This document shows positions 45,670-56,800 of a DNA stretch of 64,000 nucleotides, one piece after another. The stretch comes from Alentia gelatinosa (lineage: Eukaryota; Annelida; Polychaeta; Phyllodocida; Polynoidae). Both the position numbers and the translations under genes were made by a program. The notes under the pieces were generated by a model. It worked only from the letters and a program-made list of their open reading frames with translations, was not told the origin of the DNA and searched no databases. Position 1 is the first letter of the stretch. Each line of letters opens with the position of its first letter. The stretch is taken from assembly GCA_950022655.1 (NCBI GenBank), contig OX465584.1, positions 64,790,722 through 64,854,721 on the forward strand, given 5' to 3'.

Positions 45670-46620
45670 AGTAGACTGGTTCCCTGCCCTAGAATAAGGG
45701 ACAGGTAACGGGTTCCTACGTCCTTCAACTAGGCCGTAGTACGTCCCGTTGTCCCTAGGGCCAGGGCGCTCATGCTTTCAAAGCGGATATATCTCCGCCG
45801 AGCCCACTAGCGGATACCCCGGGAACCACTAGCGAATCTAGTGGTCTGCCAAGGTTGCGCAATCCCACAATGCAACAGAAAAATGGAGGCTTTACCAATA
45901 ATGCACCACGAAACTGGAACCCGTTACCAGGGACCCGTTTCAATAAAATGTGTCACTAAGCCACTTAGTGACACGACTAGTGACAGAAATAGTGACAGAA
46001 ATAGTGACAAAATTTAATTCTCGTTTCAATAGGCATGTCACTATTGGGGTGGTGTGTCTGTTCACTGTTGGCGACATAGTGACATTGTTGCCTGGACCTT
46101 ACAATGGATGGTGCTAGTTCTACCGGGAACAAGTGCTGTCAAGGTGAGGTCACTGCATAAATTAGCGACAGCGCTTGGATAATTCCACACTGGCCATCAG
46201 AGCAACATTTGCTTTGACAAAATTCACATGCGAATATTGTTGGATTGCATGGACCGATCTCCTTCATATTTGGCATGCTTATAAGTTGTATATGTCCCTA
46301 ACTGGGGTTAAAGTTTCGTTGCTTAATTCCTACAGGAAGTAAAGTTACGCATTTGTGACAATAGAAACGAGAGGGTATACCCTCTCGCTATTTGGGACAC
46401 AACAGTGACACCAATAGTGACTGGACATCGGTCTTATGAAATGGGACAAACCGCTATTTGCGCCTGTCTGTTATCCTATGTCCCACAAACGGTTGTCCCT
46501 TAACTACTGCAACGCGAAGTACCGCTATTGTGTCACTAAACCCGATAACGGACGTCCTACAGTCTATTGAAACGGGTCCCTGGCCTTTAGTCTAACTAGG
46601 CCAGGCTGCCAGGCTAGTGT
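45670..46620. mobile_element. ctggttccctg repeat with a nested 653-bp insert
   Basis: Matches 41419-41690 on both sides of the insert: gaacccgttacc before and tggcctttagtctaactagg after. Upstream (45541-45660) is a cggcttcgtcgattc segment also found at 56685-56800. Confidence 0.8.
45929..46581. mobile_element. 653-bp MITE-like insert
   Basis: Ends agggacccgtttcaata / tattgaaacgggtccct are inverted, with many internal gtgacaRaaatagtgac words. It is flanked by CCAGG / CCTGG where the empty site reads CCTGG. There is no coding frame. Confidence 0.85.
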
Positions 46621-46639
46621 TTGAGCTGATCATTAGCGA

Positions 46640-46930
46640 TCAGAACTATTTGGATTGACACCAGAGAAATGTTGTGATCTCATTGGATTCTCTCAAGGAG
46701 AGGAGATTGGAAAACTACAGTTCTAAACTATATTTACAGTACATCAAATCATCAGAATAGAAGTACATCTGTGTAGAGAAAGATTCAGTTAAGTACTGCA
46801 AGAGAATCTCACCCTCGGGGCTCTTCAGTCTCCATGCCTAGGTCTGGTTCACTCTGTCTCTATGTGCGGGAGACGCTCCAAGCAGATTCTACCAGAATCA
46901 TAGTTTTTTAGATATAGTGGGTAATGAATT
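46640..46930 (+). mobile_element. dispersed repeat family X, copy 2
   Basis: Contains aatagaagtacatctgtgta, cttcagtctccatgcctagg, ctggttcactctgtctctat and catagttttttagatatagt. Relatives at 5575-5900 (inverted) and 56855-57130. Confidence 0.8.
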
Positions 46931-47127
46931 TCAGGACTCACATAAATAATCTACAGAAACAAATATCGCACAAACTTTATTGTGAGACCTTATTTAAGAT
47001 AGCAAGCGGGATTTGCTAATATACAAGACTATGTACAATATTCTCTTTGCAAAATTTAGTGAAATGGATGAAAGCAAACTACAAGTCCTACAATAGAGTG
47101 CCTTGTGAGTTCTCACAGGTACTCCGT

Positions 47128-47530
47128 TTTATCCTACCCCTAATAAAAAACGCCATAGGCTTAACATTGACTCAGTGTATTTGACGGAGCGTTGAATAAA
47201 GTGATATTTATGCACCGAGGTGAATAAAAATAAGGACCAATCAGGAACGAGATAACGAAAGTAGATCCAGCAGTATTGATAAACGCGGCCATCCTCCGAT
47301 GAGTGTCAACACACTACTAACATGGATGATTGCAAAATTGTCTATGTAATTCGGTGATATGGGGTAGGATAAATACAAAACTAAACTCGAATTGGCCTTC
47401 TCAATGGTTATACCACTCTGGTCAGGTCTGCTACTCACTACACTCGGCTAATGCCTCGTATAGTAATACACAACCTGCCCATTGTGGAATAAACATTGAC
47501 AAGGCCAACTCTCGTTTGGTTTCTACTAAT
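47128..47530. mobile_element. tttatcctacccc body plus hairpin
   Basis: Body bounded by gttttatcctacccctaata and atatggggtaggataaat, then a hairpin with outer ends aaactaaactcgaattggcc / ggccaactctcgtttggttt and loop actcggctaatgcctcgta. Same outer and loop words as 49165-49315 but a different stem. Confidence 0.75.
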
Positions 47531-47920
47531 TATCCTGCCCCTCATATAAATCTCCATAGACTTAACATGCTGTGACTGTATGTCACGGTTATTACCCTAC
47601 CCCTCATATAAATCTCCATAGATTTAACATGGTGTGACTGTATACCACGGTTATTATCCTACCCCTCATATAAATCTCCATAGGCTTAACATGGTGTGAC
47701 TGTATGCCACGGTTATTATCCTACCCCTCATATAAATCTCCATAGACTTAACATGGTGTGACTGTATGCCACGGTTATCATCCTACCCCTCATATAAATC
47801 TCCATAGACTTAACATGGTGTGACTGTATGCCACAGTTATTATCCTACCCCTCATATAAATCTCCATAGGCTTAACATGATGTGACTGTATGCCACGGTT
47901 ATGCCATGAGTTATTTATAT
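47531..47920. repeat. tandem array of an element end
   Basis: Six ~60-bp units: ttattatcctacccctcata, taaatctccatagacttaac, atggtgtgactgtatgccac. The unit equals the end segment of the tttatcctacccc family. A hairpin follows at 47955-48120 (aaatgtcactcaatttcata / tatgaaatttcgtgacattt). Confidence 0.8.
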
Positions 47921-48299
47921 GCCACGGGTGACATATGAGGTTAAAAACATGTGACAGGGTAGGATAAAATCTAAATGTCACTCAATTTCATATAATTGTT
48001 TACATGGCATTCATTGTCTACAGCTACAGATATCACTCAGCTCTGCTTCGTGATATCATTCCGCATAGACAACTCATGCCATATAAACAATCATATGAAA
48101 TTTCGTGACATTTCTTGATATTATTACCCCCTGATACAGGGTCTCCACACTAAGCCTATGGAGCCTACAGATTGCTACTGAGTAGAATACGCAAAGCCAT
48201 ATTCTCCTAGGAGAATAGGAACTATTTTATACAAACATGCACAGTACTTGCATCCAATTTCTAATTATTTACAAGATTCTTTCCTAATGATTACTTGAA

Positions 48300-48465
48300 A
48301 GATGAGTAATAAATACAACATTACCATGATTTCCATCTGTGTGCCCATATTCTCCTTTTGGTTGACACTATGCAATACTCCTTGCTATCACTCAGAGTAT
48401 TACTACGCGTCAACTACGCGGAATATACGACCACTCAGATCCAAATTATGGTAATATTGTGTTAA
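48300..48465. mobile_element. diverged copy of the 42755 hairpin
   Basis: attaccatgatttccatctg ... gttgacactatgcaatactc ... cgtcaactacgcgga ... attatggtaat. Same flank (gatgagtaataaatacaaca). The arms are no longer perfect. Confidence 0.75.
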
Positions 48466-48677
48466 ATCATATACATAAAAAAAGACAAGAGTAAAATTAC
48501 TTTAAACAGTACAAAGTCACCCTCATGCTCAAAGAGAACCATTCTTTGTTATTAAAAACCAAATAATGATATATACAAGAGTATGTACTATATTATAGGG
48601 CCACTGCATGGTGTTATATTCCAATTTCTCTTTATGTGAAACATACATGTATACACTTTCCCTTGGCCTAACCAATC

Positions 48678-48895
48678 ATGCTGGCTCCATGTAACACTAC
48701 ACTGAAGGCGACCCTTGGTTACGATCAACACGGTCGCCTCCATGCGGTAAACAGGGAGCCAGGCTATAATCTTGATCTAGATGTATCACCAGCAAGTCTG
48801 CAGCTAGCGGTCATTGCAGTTATACCAGCAATAAAGCTTGTAACGGGACAAAGTCTTGGAGTCACTCTTTTAGATTACCCCCTGTACACATGAGA
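48678..48895 (+). mobile_element. LTR-like dispersed repeat, copy 2
   Basis: Inverted match to 16200-16410. The 71-codon open frame overlaps the repeat exactly, so I do not call it a gene. Carries AATAAAGCTTGTAAC. Confidence 0.45.
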
Positions 48896-49004
48896 GTAAC
48901 AATGGCATTATCTCCTGCTTGCCACCAGGAACATTGTGAAACAGAACCAGCTTAAACAATCGTTGTTCTTGAAAATCCAAGAACCTTAAATATGACTCAC
49001 TCTG

Positions 49005-49320
49005 ACCTATTATCCTACCCCTAATAAAAAACTCCATAGGCTTAACATTGGGTCACTGTATATGGTCTGGAGTTCAGAAAAATGAAAAATATAGTGGGAT
49101 GCACTTGACAAATGACGTAATCTGTTAATGTAGAAGTAATTTAGACGGGCGGGGTAAGATAAATTCTAAACCAAACTCGAGTTAGTCGTGTTATTGTTCA
49201 TCGCACTCCGGCAAGATCGCATATTACTGCTCTCGGCTTCGCCTCGCACAGTAATACGTGATCTTGCCGTTGTGCGATAAACAACAACACGACTAACTCT
49301 TGTTTGGTTTCTCCATAATA
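49005..49320. mobile_element. tttatcctacccc body plus hairpin
   Basis: Body from ttatcctacccctaataaa to ggcggggtaagataaat, then hairpin arms ctcgagttagtcgtgttatt / caacaacacgactaactctt with inner attactg / cagtaat and loop ctctcggcttcgcctcgcac. Confidence 0.8.
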
Positions 49321-49494
49321 TCAAAACTATGATAATATCAGACCCAACTGATCTCACAACTTACATTTATACAAAGAAAAGCCACTAGGGGTACGTATAA
49401 AGTAGTCCTTGGTCTGAGTACTACCCAGGATGAATAAATGTTTAAAAATATATATATATATATTTATATATACATGTATGCCTGTATATATAGA

Positions 49495-49915
49495 TATAAA
49501 TAGACAATACTCCACAAGTTTGGATGTGCTGCACTTGTCATTGAGGTGAACCTGGGTGACAATTATGGCACATCCAAACAAGGGGAGTATTGTGTATTTT
49601 ATGATTCAAGTGCGGTTCTGGATTTATCTCACCCCTTCTATGACGTTAAATAGCAGCACAATATCAGAATAATAAGAATATACTTAGCAAATCCATATGA
49701 CGTCATGTGGAAAAAATGATTCCCTGGCCTTCAGATCTGAGCTCGCTTCCTCTTGGAGGTGTGGAGCTGTTCACTGGAGGTGGAAAAAATTTCATCTCAC
49801 ATTCACTACGCCATGGCCGTAGCATAGTATTGTCACTTTACGGGAGTGATCGTTGTGTATCTTTTCAAAATGTAATTCTCAAGGCTAAACTTGTACCAGG
49901 GGTGAGATAAAACCA
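49495..49915. mobile_element. gtttggatg hairpin plus tttatctcacccc body
   Basis: Hairpin aatactccacaagtttggat / catccaaacaaggggagtat (49508-49595), then a body bounded by gatttatctcaccccttc and ccaggggtgagataaaac (to 49912). The open frame at 49707 lies inside this body. Confidence 0.75.
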
Positions 49916-50029
49916 TGCACTTCAGTTACATGGGTAGAAAGTGATGTCACTGCTGCCCTAATGACTTCGTACAGACCAATATTAGCGGTCTAACTTTAAT
50001 AAAATCAACATGATAGTAAGTGTGTCAGC

Positions 50030-50565
50030 TGATGAACATGTCACGTTAGATCTTCATGAACCTGCCATCAGCACAATGATTGACAGGTGTCACGTTAGAA
50101 CTTAATGAACCTGGCATCAGCACAATGATTGACAGGTGTCCCATTATTATATATTCATGAACCTGCCATCAGCACGATGATTGACAGGTGTCACATCATT
50201 ATATATTCATGAACCTGGCATCAGCACGATGATTGACATGTGTCACGTTAGATCTTAAAGAACCTGCCATCAGCATGATAATTGACAGGTGTCGCGTTAG
50301 ATCTTCAAGAACCTGCCATCAGCACAATGATTGACAGGTGTCACGTTAGATCTTAATGAACCTGGCATCAGCTTGGTGATTGACAGATGTCACATTATTA
50401 GATCTTCAAGAACCAAACATCAGCTTGGTGATTGACAGATGTCACATTATCAGATCTTCAAGAACCAAACATCAGCACGATGATTGACAGGTGTCAGATT
50501 ATTTGATCTTCATGAACCTGGCATCAGCACGATGATTGACAGGTGTCACATTATGCTGCTTATCG
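50030..50565 (-). repeat. ~50-bp array at the end of the receptor's TM exon
   Basis: About ten units of gatcttcatgaacctggcat, cagcacgatgattgacaggt, gtcacattat. On the minus strand each unit reads ataat|gtgacacctgtcaat, the same text as the 3' end of the exon at 50550-50867. This is again an exon-edge array, although the donor (gtgaca) is weak. Confidence 0.85.
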
Positions 50566-50867
50566 TCAGAATACTTGGGGATGCCGTTGACATCTGAAGG
50601 CACTCGTCTGGACATCTCCTGTCGTATCTCCTCGAGTAGCTCCAGCTGCTCATGCTCCGGGGACACGTGACGGGGCTTGTGGTGATCCCCGCCATGATCC
50701 GGTGACCATCGTCCACGACGACATGAACAGCAGGCGATAATCAGCAGCACTATCAGAATGACCAGACAGCACAGGCCAATGATGCAGTACCGAGCTGGGA
50801 GGTAGTGCCATATGGAGTCTATGTAATGGATGTAGCCAATCATGGCCGTTTGTTTGACAAAGTAGAC
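50550..50867 (-). CDS. receptor exon with transmembrane helix
   Basis: Acceptor attcctcctcag, phase 0. It encodes VYFVKQTAMIGYIHYIDSIW as the membrane-proximal extracellular end. A hydrophobic helix follows (residues 27-48 of the exon, about 50789-50724, rich in Ile/Leu/Val/Cys), then CSCRRGRWSPDHGGDHHKPR and EHEQLELLEEIRQEMSRRVP, then SDVNGIPKYSDDKQH. The 3' end is placed at aat|gtgaca, where a tandem array starts. If unspliced, the frame ends at a stop at 50499-50501. Confidence 0.8.
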
Positions 50868-53800
50868 CTGAGGAGGAATATATATATATGTTAGGTAGTG
50901 CCATATGGAGTCTATGTAATGGATGTAGCCAATGATAGCCATTCGTTTGACAAATTAGACCTGAGGAGGAATATATATATATGTGTTAGGTAGTGCCATA
51001 TGGAGTCTATGTAATGGATGTATTGTCTCACAGTGCGTTTGCAGGGCACCCAGCGGAGCTACCGCGGGAAGAGGCCGGCTACCAGCAAAGCCGACATAGA
51101 AAAAGCCTGTAAACTTAGAGGACACAGCGGAGTTTCGCTGGTCCCAAACAGACCGCACCCATTACTAAGGTACAAGATTTTGTTAGGCGAGCGACAGCCA
51201 ATCAGAACGGAGGAAATCTGTGACAGAGTCAACAAGGTAGAGGGCTCGGACATGGGTAGGCATTCGTGGTAGCGTAACGGTACGCCGCGTCACACCACAC
51301 ATATGTAATGGATGTAGCCAATGATAGCCATTTGTTTGACAAATTAGACCTGAGGAGGAATATATATGTATTATACTGAAACTTGCTTACTGTCTTCGTA
51401 CGTACAAAATATGCGGTGAAATTATTGGTCCCATACATCCTGATGCCGAGGCAGAGGGATGTATGTGATCAACAATTTTACCAAGTATTTTGACGTACAA
51501 AGACAGTCAGCCTGTTTTCGTATTATTATTTACCTAAAAATGGCGAAATGTTACCTAGTCACGTGATCACATACTCAGTACGTCACAGTGTGCCGTACGG
51601 ATATAAATACACCATGGGTAGGAGAGGGCAGTATACATAGTTGATACACCCATAGGTATATAATAATATCTGTATTAGGTAGTGCTATATCGACTCTATG
51701 TATGGGATGTAGCCTATGATAGCCATTCGGAGGAATAAATATATATATAGAGTCCATATGGAGTCTATGTAGTGGATGTAGTCAGTCATGGCTATTTGTT
51801 TGACAAAGAAGATCTTAGGAGAATGAATGTCTGAAATATATCAGGAGGCTGATGGAGGCCTGAAAATGATGGAGTGTATACGACTTACACAATACGATCA
51901 TGGTCTATAGTGAGTGTACGACTTACACAATACGATCATGGTCTATAGTGAGTGTATGACTTACACAATACGATCATGGTCTATATTGAGTGTATGACTT
52001 ACACAATACGATCATGGTCTATATTGAGTGTATGACTTACACAATACGATCATGGTCTATATTGAGTGTATGACTTACACAATACGATCATGGTCTATAG
52101 TGAGTGTATGACTTACACAATACGATCATGGTCTATATTGAGTGTACGACTTACACAATACGATCATGGTCTATAGTGAGTGTATGACTTACACAATACG
52201 ATCATGGTCTATATTGAGTGTATGAATTATAATGTATGATTGTAGTCTATATTGGGTGTATGAATTACAATGTATGATCGTAGTCTATATTGAGTGTATG
52301 ATCGTGGTCTATATTGAGTGTATGACTTACACAATACGATCATGGTCTATAGTGAGTGTATGACTTACACAATACGATCATGGTCTATATTGAGTGTATG
52401 ACTTACACAATACGATCATGGTCTATAGTGAGTGTACGACTTACACAATACGATCATGGTCTATATTGAGTGTATGACTTACACAATACGATCATGGTCT
52501 ATACTGAGTGTATGACTTACACAATACGATCATGGTCTATATTGAGTGTATGACTTACACAATACGATCATGGTCTATATTGAGTGTATGACTTACACAA
52601 TACGATCATGGTCTACAGTGAGTGTACGACTTACACAATACGATCATGGTCTATAGTGAGTATACGACTTACACAATACGATCATGGTCTATATTGAGTG
52701 TATGACTTACACAATACGATCATGGTCTATAGTGAGTGTATGACTTACACAATACGATAATGGTCTATAGTGAGTGTACGACTTACACAATACGATCATG
52801 GTCTATAGTGAGTGTATGACTTACACAATACGATCATGGTCTATAGTGAGTGTATGACTTACACAATACGATCATGGTCTTTAGTGAGTGTATGACTTAC
52901 ACAATACGATCATGGTCTATATTGAGTGTATGACTTACACAATACGATCATGGTCTATATTGAGTGTATGACTTACACAATACGATCATGGTCTATATTG
53001 AGTGTATGACTTACACAATACGATCATGGTCTATATTGAGTGTATGACTTACACAATACGATCATGGTCTATATTGAGTGTATGACTTACACAATACGAT
53101 CATGGTCTATATTGAGTGTATGAATTATAATGTATGATCGTAGTCTATATTGGGTGTATGAATTACAATGTATGATCGTAGTCTATATTGAGTGTATGAT
53201 CGTGGTCTATATTGAGTGTATGACTTACACAATACGATCATGTTCTATATTGAGTGTATGACTTACACAATACGATCATGGTCTATAGTGAGTGTATGAC
53301 TTACACAATACGATCATGGTCTTTAGTGAGTGTATGACTTACACAATACGATCATGGTCTATATTGAGTGTATGACTTACACAATACGATCATGGTCTAT
53401 ATTGAGTGTATGACTTACACAATACGATCATGGTCTATATTGAGTGTATGACTTACACAATACGATTATGGTCTATATTGAGTGTATGACTTACACAATA
53501 CGATCATGGTCTATATTGAGTGTATGACTTACACAATACGATCATGGTCTATATTGAGTGTATGAATTATAATGTATGATCGTAGTCTATATTGGGTGTA
53601 TGAATTACAATGTATGATCGTAGTCTATATTGAGTGTATGATCGTGGTCTATATTGAGTGTATGACTTACACAATACGATCATGGTCTATATTGAGTGTA
53701 CGACTTACACAATACGATCATGGTCTATAGTGAGTGTATGACTTACACAATACGATCATGGTCTATAGTGAGTGTATGACTTACACAATACGATCATGGT

Positions 53801-56800
53801 CTATATTGAGTGTATGACTTACACAATACGATCATGGTCTATAGTGAGTGTATGACTTACATTGACTGGTATTTTGTCTTGGTCTGTATGACCATCGACT
53901 GGAGGACGGCTTGTTGGCGGTTCACAGTCAATCATGTTTGTGTAGACCTCAGTTATCTTGCATGCAGTCCCTCCTATCATCACGACATACTCGTCAGCCT
54001 GCAGTCCGTCTGTAAGGCCTTCACCCTGGAAGATGCATGGAACCAAGTGAATGAGCTTCATTTTTCCTTATTTCAATTGTAATTCTCATAAAACTGTATT
54101 CTATATGTATGGACATTTGTTTTGAATTTTTATTCAAACCCATTAGATACATTCTACTTAGTAATTATATCAGCTACAATCACTTCACTCGGAATACTAA
54201 CCTAGTTTTATCTGAAAGTGTTCACTTGATTAACTTCGTGAATGTATTTAAGATGAGTACTGTTGTCTGTAATCTATGGCTAGATGTGTAGCCTGTCATA
54301 GGTAAGTTCTCTCCCTACTGAATACTGGCACTAGGCCATACTTACACTCCATTCATCATATTAGGAAACATCCTTACTGTGGACTAAACGGTTATTGTTC
54401 CAGGTCAGTTGTCGATTTCATATTGCCTGACGCAGAAGGTGGAAGGCCGAATGAAATCGACGACTGGGAAAGAGTTTGATCTGTTTCGTCCACAGTCAGG
54501 ATGTTTGCTTATTAGAGCGTGCTTGCACGCGCTCTATACATCATCTAGAGTTTTTAGAGTGTGCTTGCACACGCTATATCATCTATAGTTTAGAGGGGTC
54601 CATATAGACTTTCAGGGTACTGCATACAAGTTCACTGTCTGTGTGCTATTCACTGTGATATTGAGAACAGAGCAGGGAGCCAGAGTCACAGTCTCTTAGA
54701 GGCGTGCCCAGCTGACCATGACCAATCACTCAAGACCAAAATACGTCAAGACCCACTGGTGCTTGATTTGTTCGGATCCTACATAGGCAGTTGCAGAAAT
54801 GGCAAGTTGACTTGGTGCAAGTGGATTACAGAAAACTATCCATAGGCTAAATATAACTTACACCTTTTATTTTGTTATTCATTTATATTAGCACGCTCAT
54901 TCATCTATGATGAACATACTATTCGCTCCTAGTTATTATATACCTCAAATCGACTTATGAAGTTGGAGTCACAGCAGGCATGAACATTATCATTACTGCA
55001 CCCCTAGCAACAGGCAGTATTTGATAAACATTTGCACATAAGTATATAATGATACTCTTTATTATCCATCGTACACAAAGCCCCCATTGAAAATGTATGG
55101 GGACTCAGTAAACCACGACCCATTGTATAAAACCTGTCAGATACCATAATTGTGGTATACGGATTCTAACCTGTGGTATACGGCCTCAAAACCATGGTAT
55201 ACGGGAAAAATAGTCCCTTTTGCTAAAGAGCAAAGAAATAGTCCCTATTGTTATACCCTTTAAAATGGCAATTACTGGGTTTAATTTATTCGAAAAGATG
55301 GATAATAAATGCAACAAACGATGATTTTGTGGACAGGCGGCTCTGTAAACCACTTGCGGTTGACCTTGTAATACACTCGCTAGCGCTCGTGTATTACTAT
55401 GCGCCAACCTCTCGTGGTTTACGGCAGCCTGTCCACAAAACCATCGACTATTGTCTATAGATATCATGATGGCTATACCTGAAATTATGTCATTATGTAA
55501 CTGTATCGTGATAAACAGCACTCACTGTCTGTATATGTATCTGTTGACTTTACACAATGCATATGATTCTAAGAATTTCCCAGTTAATATTCTAATTCTA
55601 GGATCTGATAATTGTTGGATATCTAGATGTTACATCCTCAAATGTTGGGAAAATTGAAGACGGTCCCAAAAAATTGGGATCTAGAGGTTCTAAAAGCTTT
55701 TAAAAAATGTATAGGTTACAAAATCTCAACAAAACTCCAACAATCCTAAATTTTCAACATCTTGGGTAAGAGTGTGAAACATTGAAATACAGTAAAACCC
55801 TGCTTACGGGACACCTCGCTTAAGGGATCACCCTGCTTAAGGGGTCACTTTTTTTGGAACAGATATCTCTATTTAGGAAAGTCAAGACGTTGCTTGCAGT
55901 GCGTAACGCTACCACATTCTGAACTCCTATTTGGTTTCTCCTCACCAAGTCGACTCTCCACGAGTCCTGGATGTGTGCCCCGCTCCCATTGGCTGAACTT
56001 GCCTTGGTTCTGCTGTGTGGGCAGCTGTGATTGGACGAGTCCCTAAACAATACTGGGAGTCCTTGGTGATGACCTAGATCCACGCTGCTGTGCGGATTCC
56101 CTTAAGGGGACTGACCATTTGTTTTTTCCGACAGGGCGAGCTTCATGCTCCCACTCTAGGAAATAATTTTGAAAAAAAAACAAAAAAAAACTCTATTTAG
56201 TTTATTTTAACCCTGCTTAAGGGGACACTTTGCTCGGAACGGAGGATGTCCCCTTAAGCGGAGTTTTACTGTACATTATCACAATTCAAATATAATGGCA
56301 GTAAAAGGTAAAATAGCGATAGCAGAGTGTATCACCTTAATCTGGATGTGTGTGTCGCTGATGGGCCATGTGCTGGTGAAGGTGATCATGTGGTCTTCAA
56401 ACGCAAAGAAGAGTGGATCAGCGTACACAGTGAGTCGGCTGTATGCCTCCAGAGGGGTCCCGATCAGATTTCTGTACTTTCGTACTCCATCTAGCTCAAA
56501 TGAGATGACCACAGTGATGTTCATTCTCCTATTGATAGACTTGGCGGCGTCGCGGCGTGGGCGCTTCCTCCCAAGGCCTTCCAGATCTATTGCAGGGGTT
56601 TCGCAGATCATATACTCAGAATGATTGCCAGAGCAGCTCTGGAAATAGAAACATATTTAAGAATCTTTATTGTGGTACTAGCGACTTCGTCGATTCGCTA
56701 CCCCACAACCACCATCGTATACGCCGGGAAACCCCAAAACGTCGAGACTCATGCAGCTCATGAATATTCATGAGCTGAATTCTGAAAGGGCTATTATTTC

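Larger units (their letters stand above)
50868..51820 (-). repeat. array copying the TM-exon acceptor and start
   Basis: Several copies of the exon's first ~60 nt plus acceptor occur at 50885-50980, 50990-51020, 51300-51365, 51685-51730 and 51755-51830. On the plus strand they read gtgccatatggagtctatgt, aatggatgtagccaatgata, gtttgacaaattagacctga, ggaggaatatatatat. Two insertions interrupt them (51020-51305 and 51370-51625). Confidence 0.9.

Noticed and set aside
48678..48893. 71-aa plus-strand open frame with plausible composition
   Set aside because: The same sequence occurs inverted at 16200-16410 as a dispersed LTR-like repeat with a polyadenylation motif.
38862..50000. Search for plexin cytoplasmic (RasGAP-like) exons on the minus strand
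   Set aside because: No stretch with acceptor, donor and recognisable conserved text was found; this region is almost entirely mobile elements.
51200..51305. Possible tRNA-like promoter boxes in the GC-rich insert
   Set aside because: Only a partial B-box resemblance and no foldable cloverleaf, so it is not called as a tRNA or definite SINE.
56295..56624. 109-aa plus-strand frame
   Set aside because: Antisense of the well-supported minus-strand receptor exon at 56336-56638.
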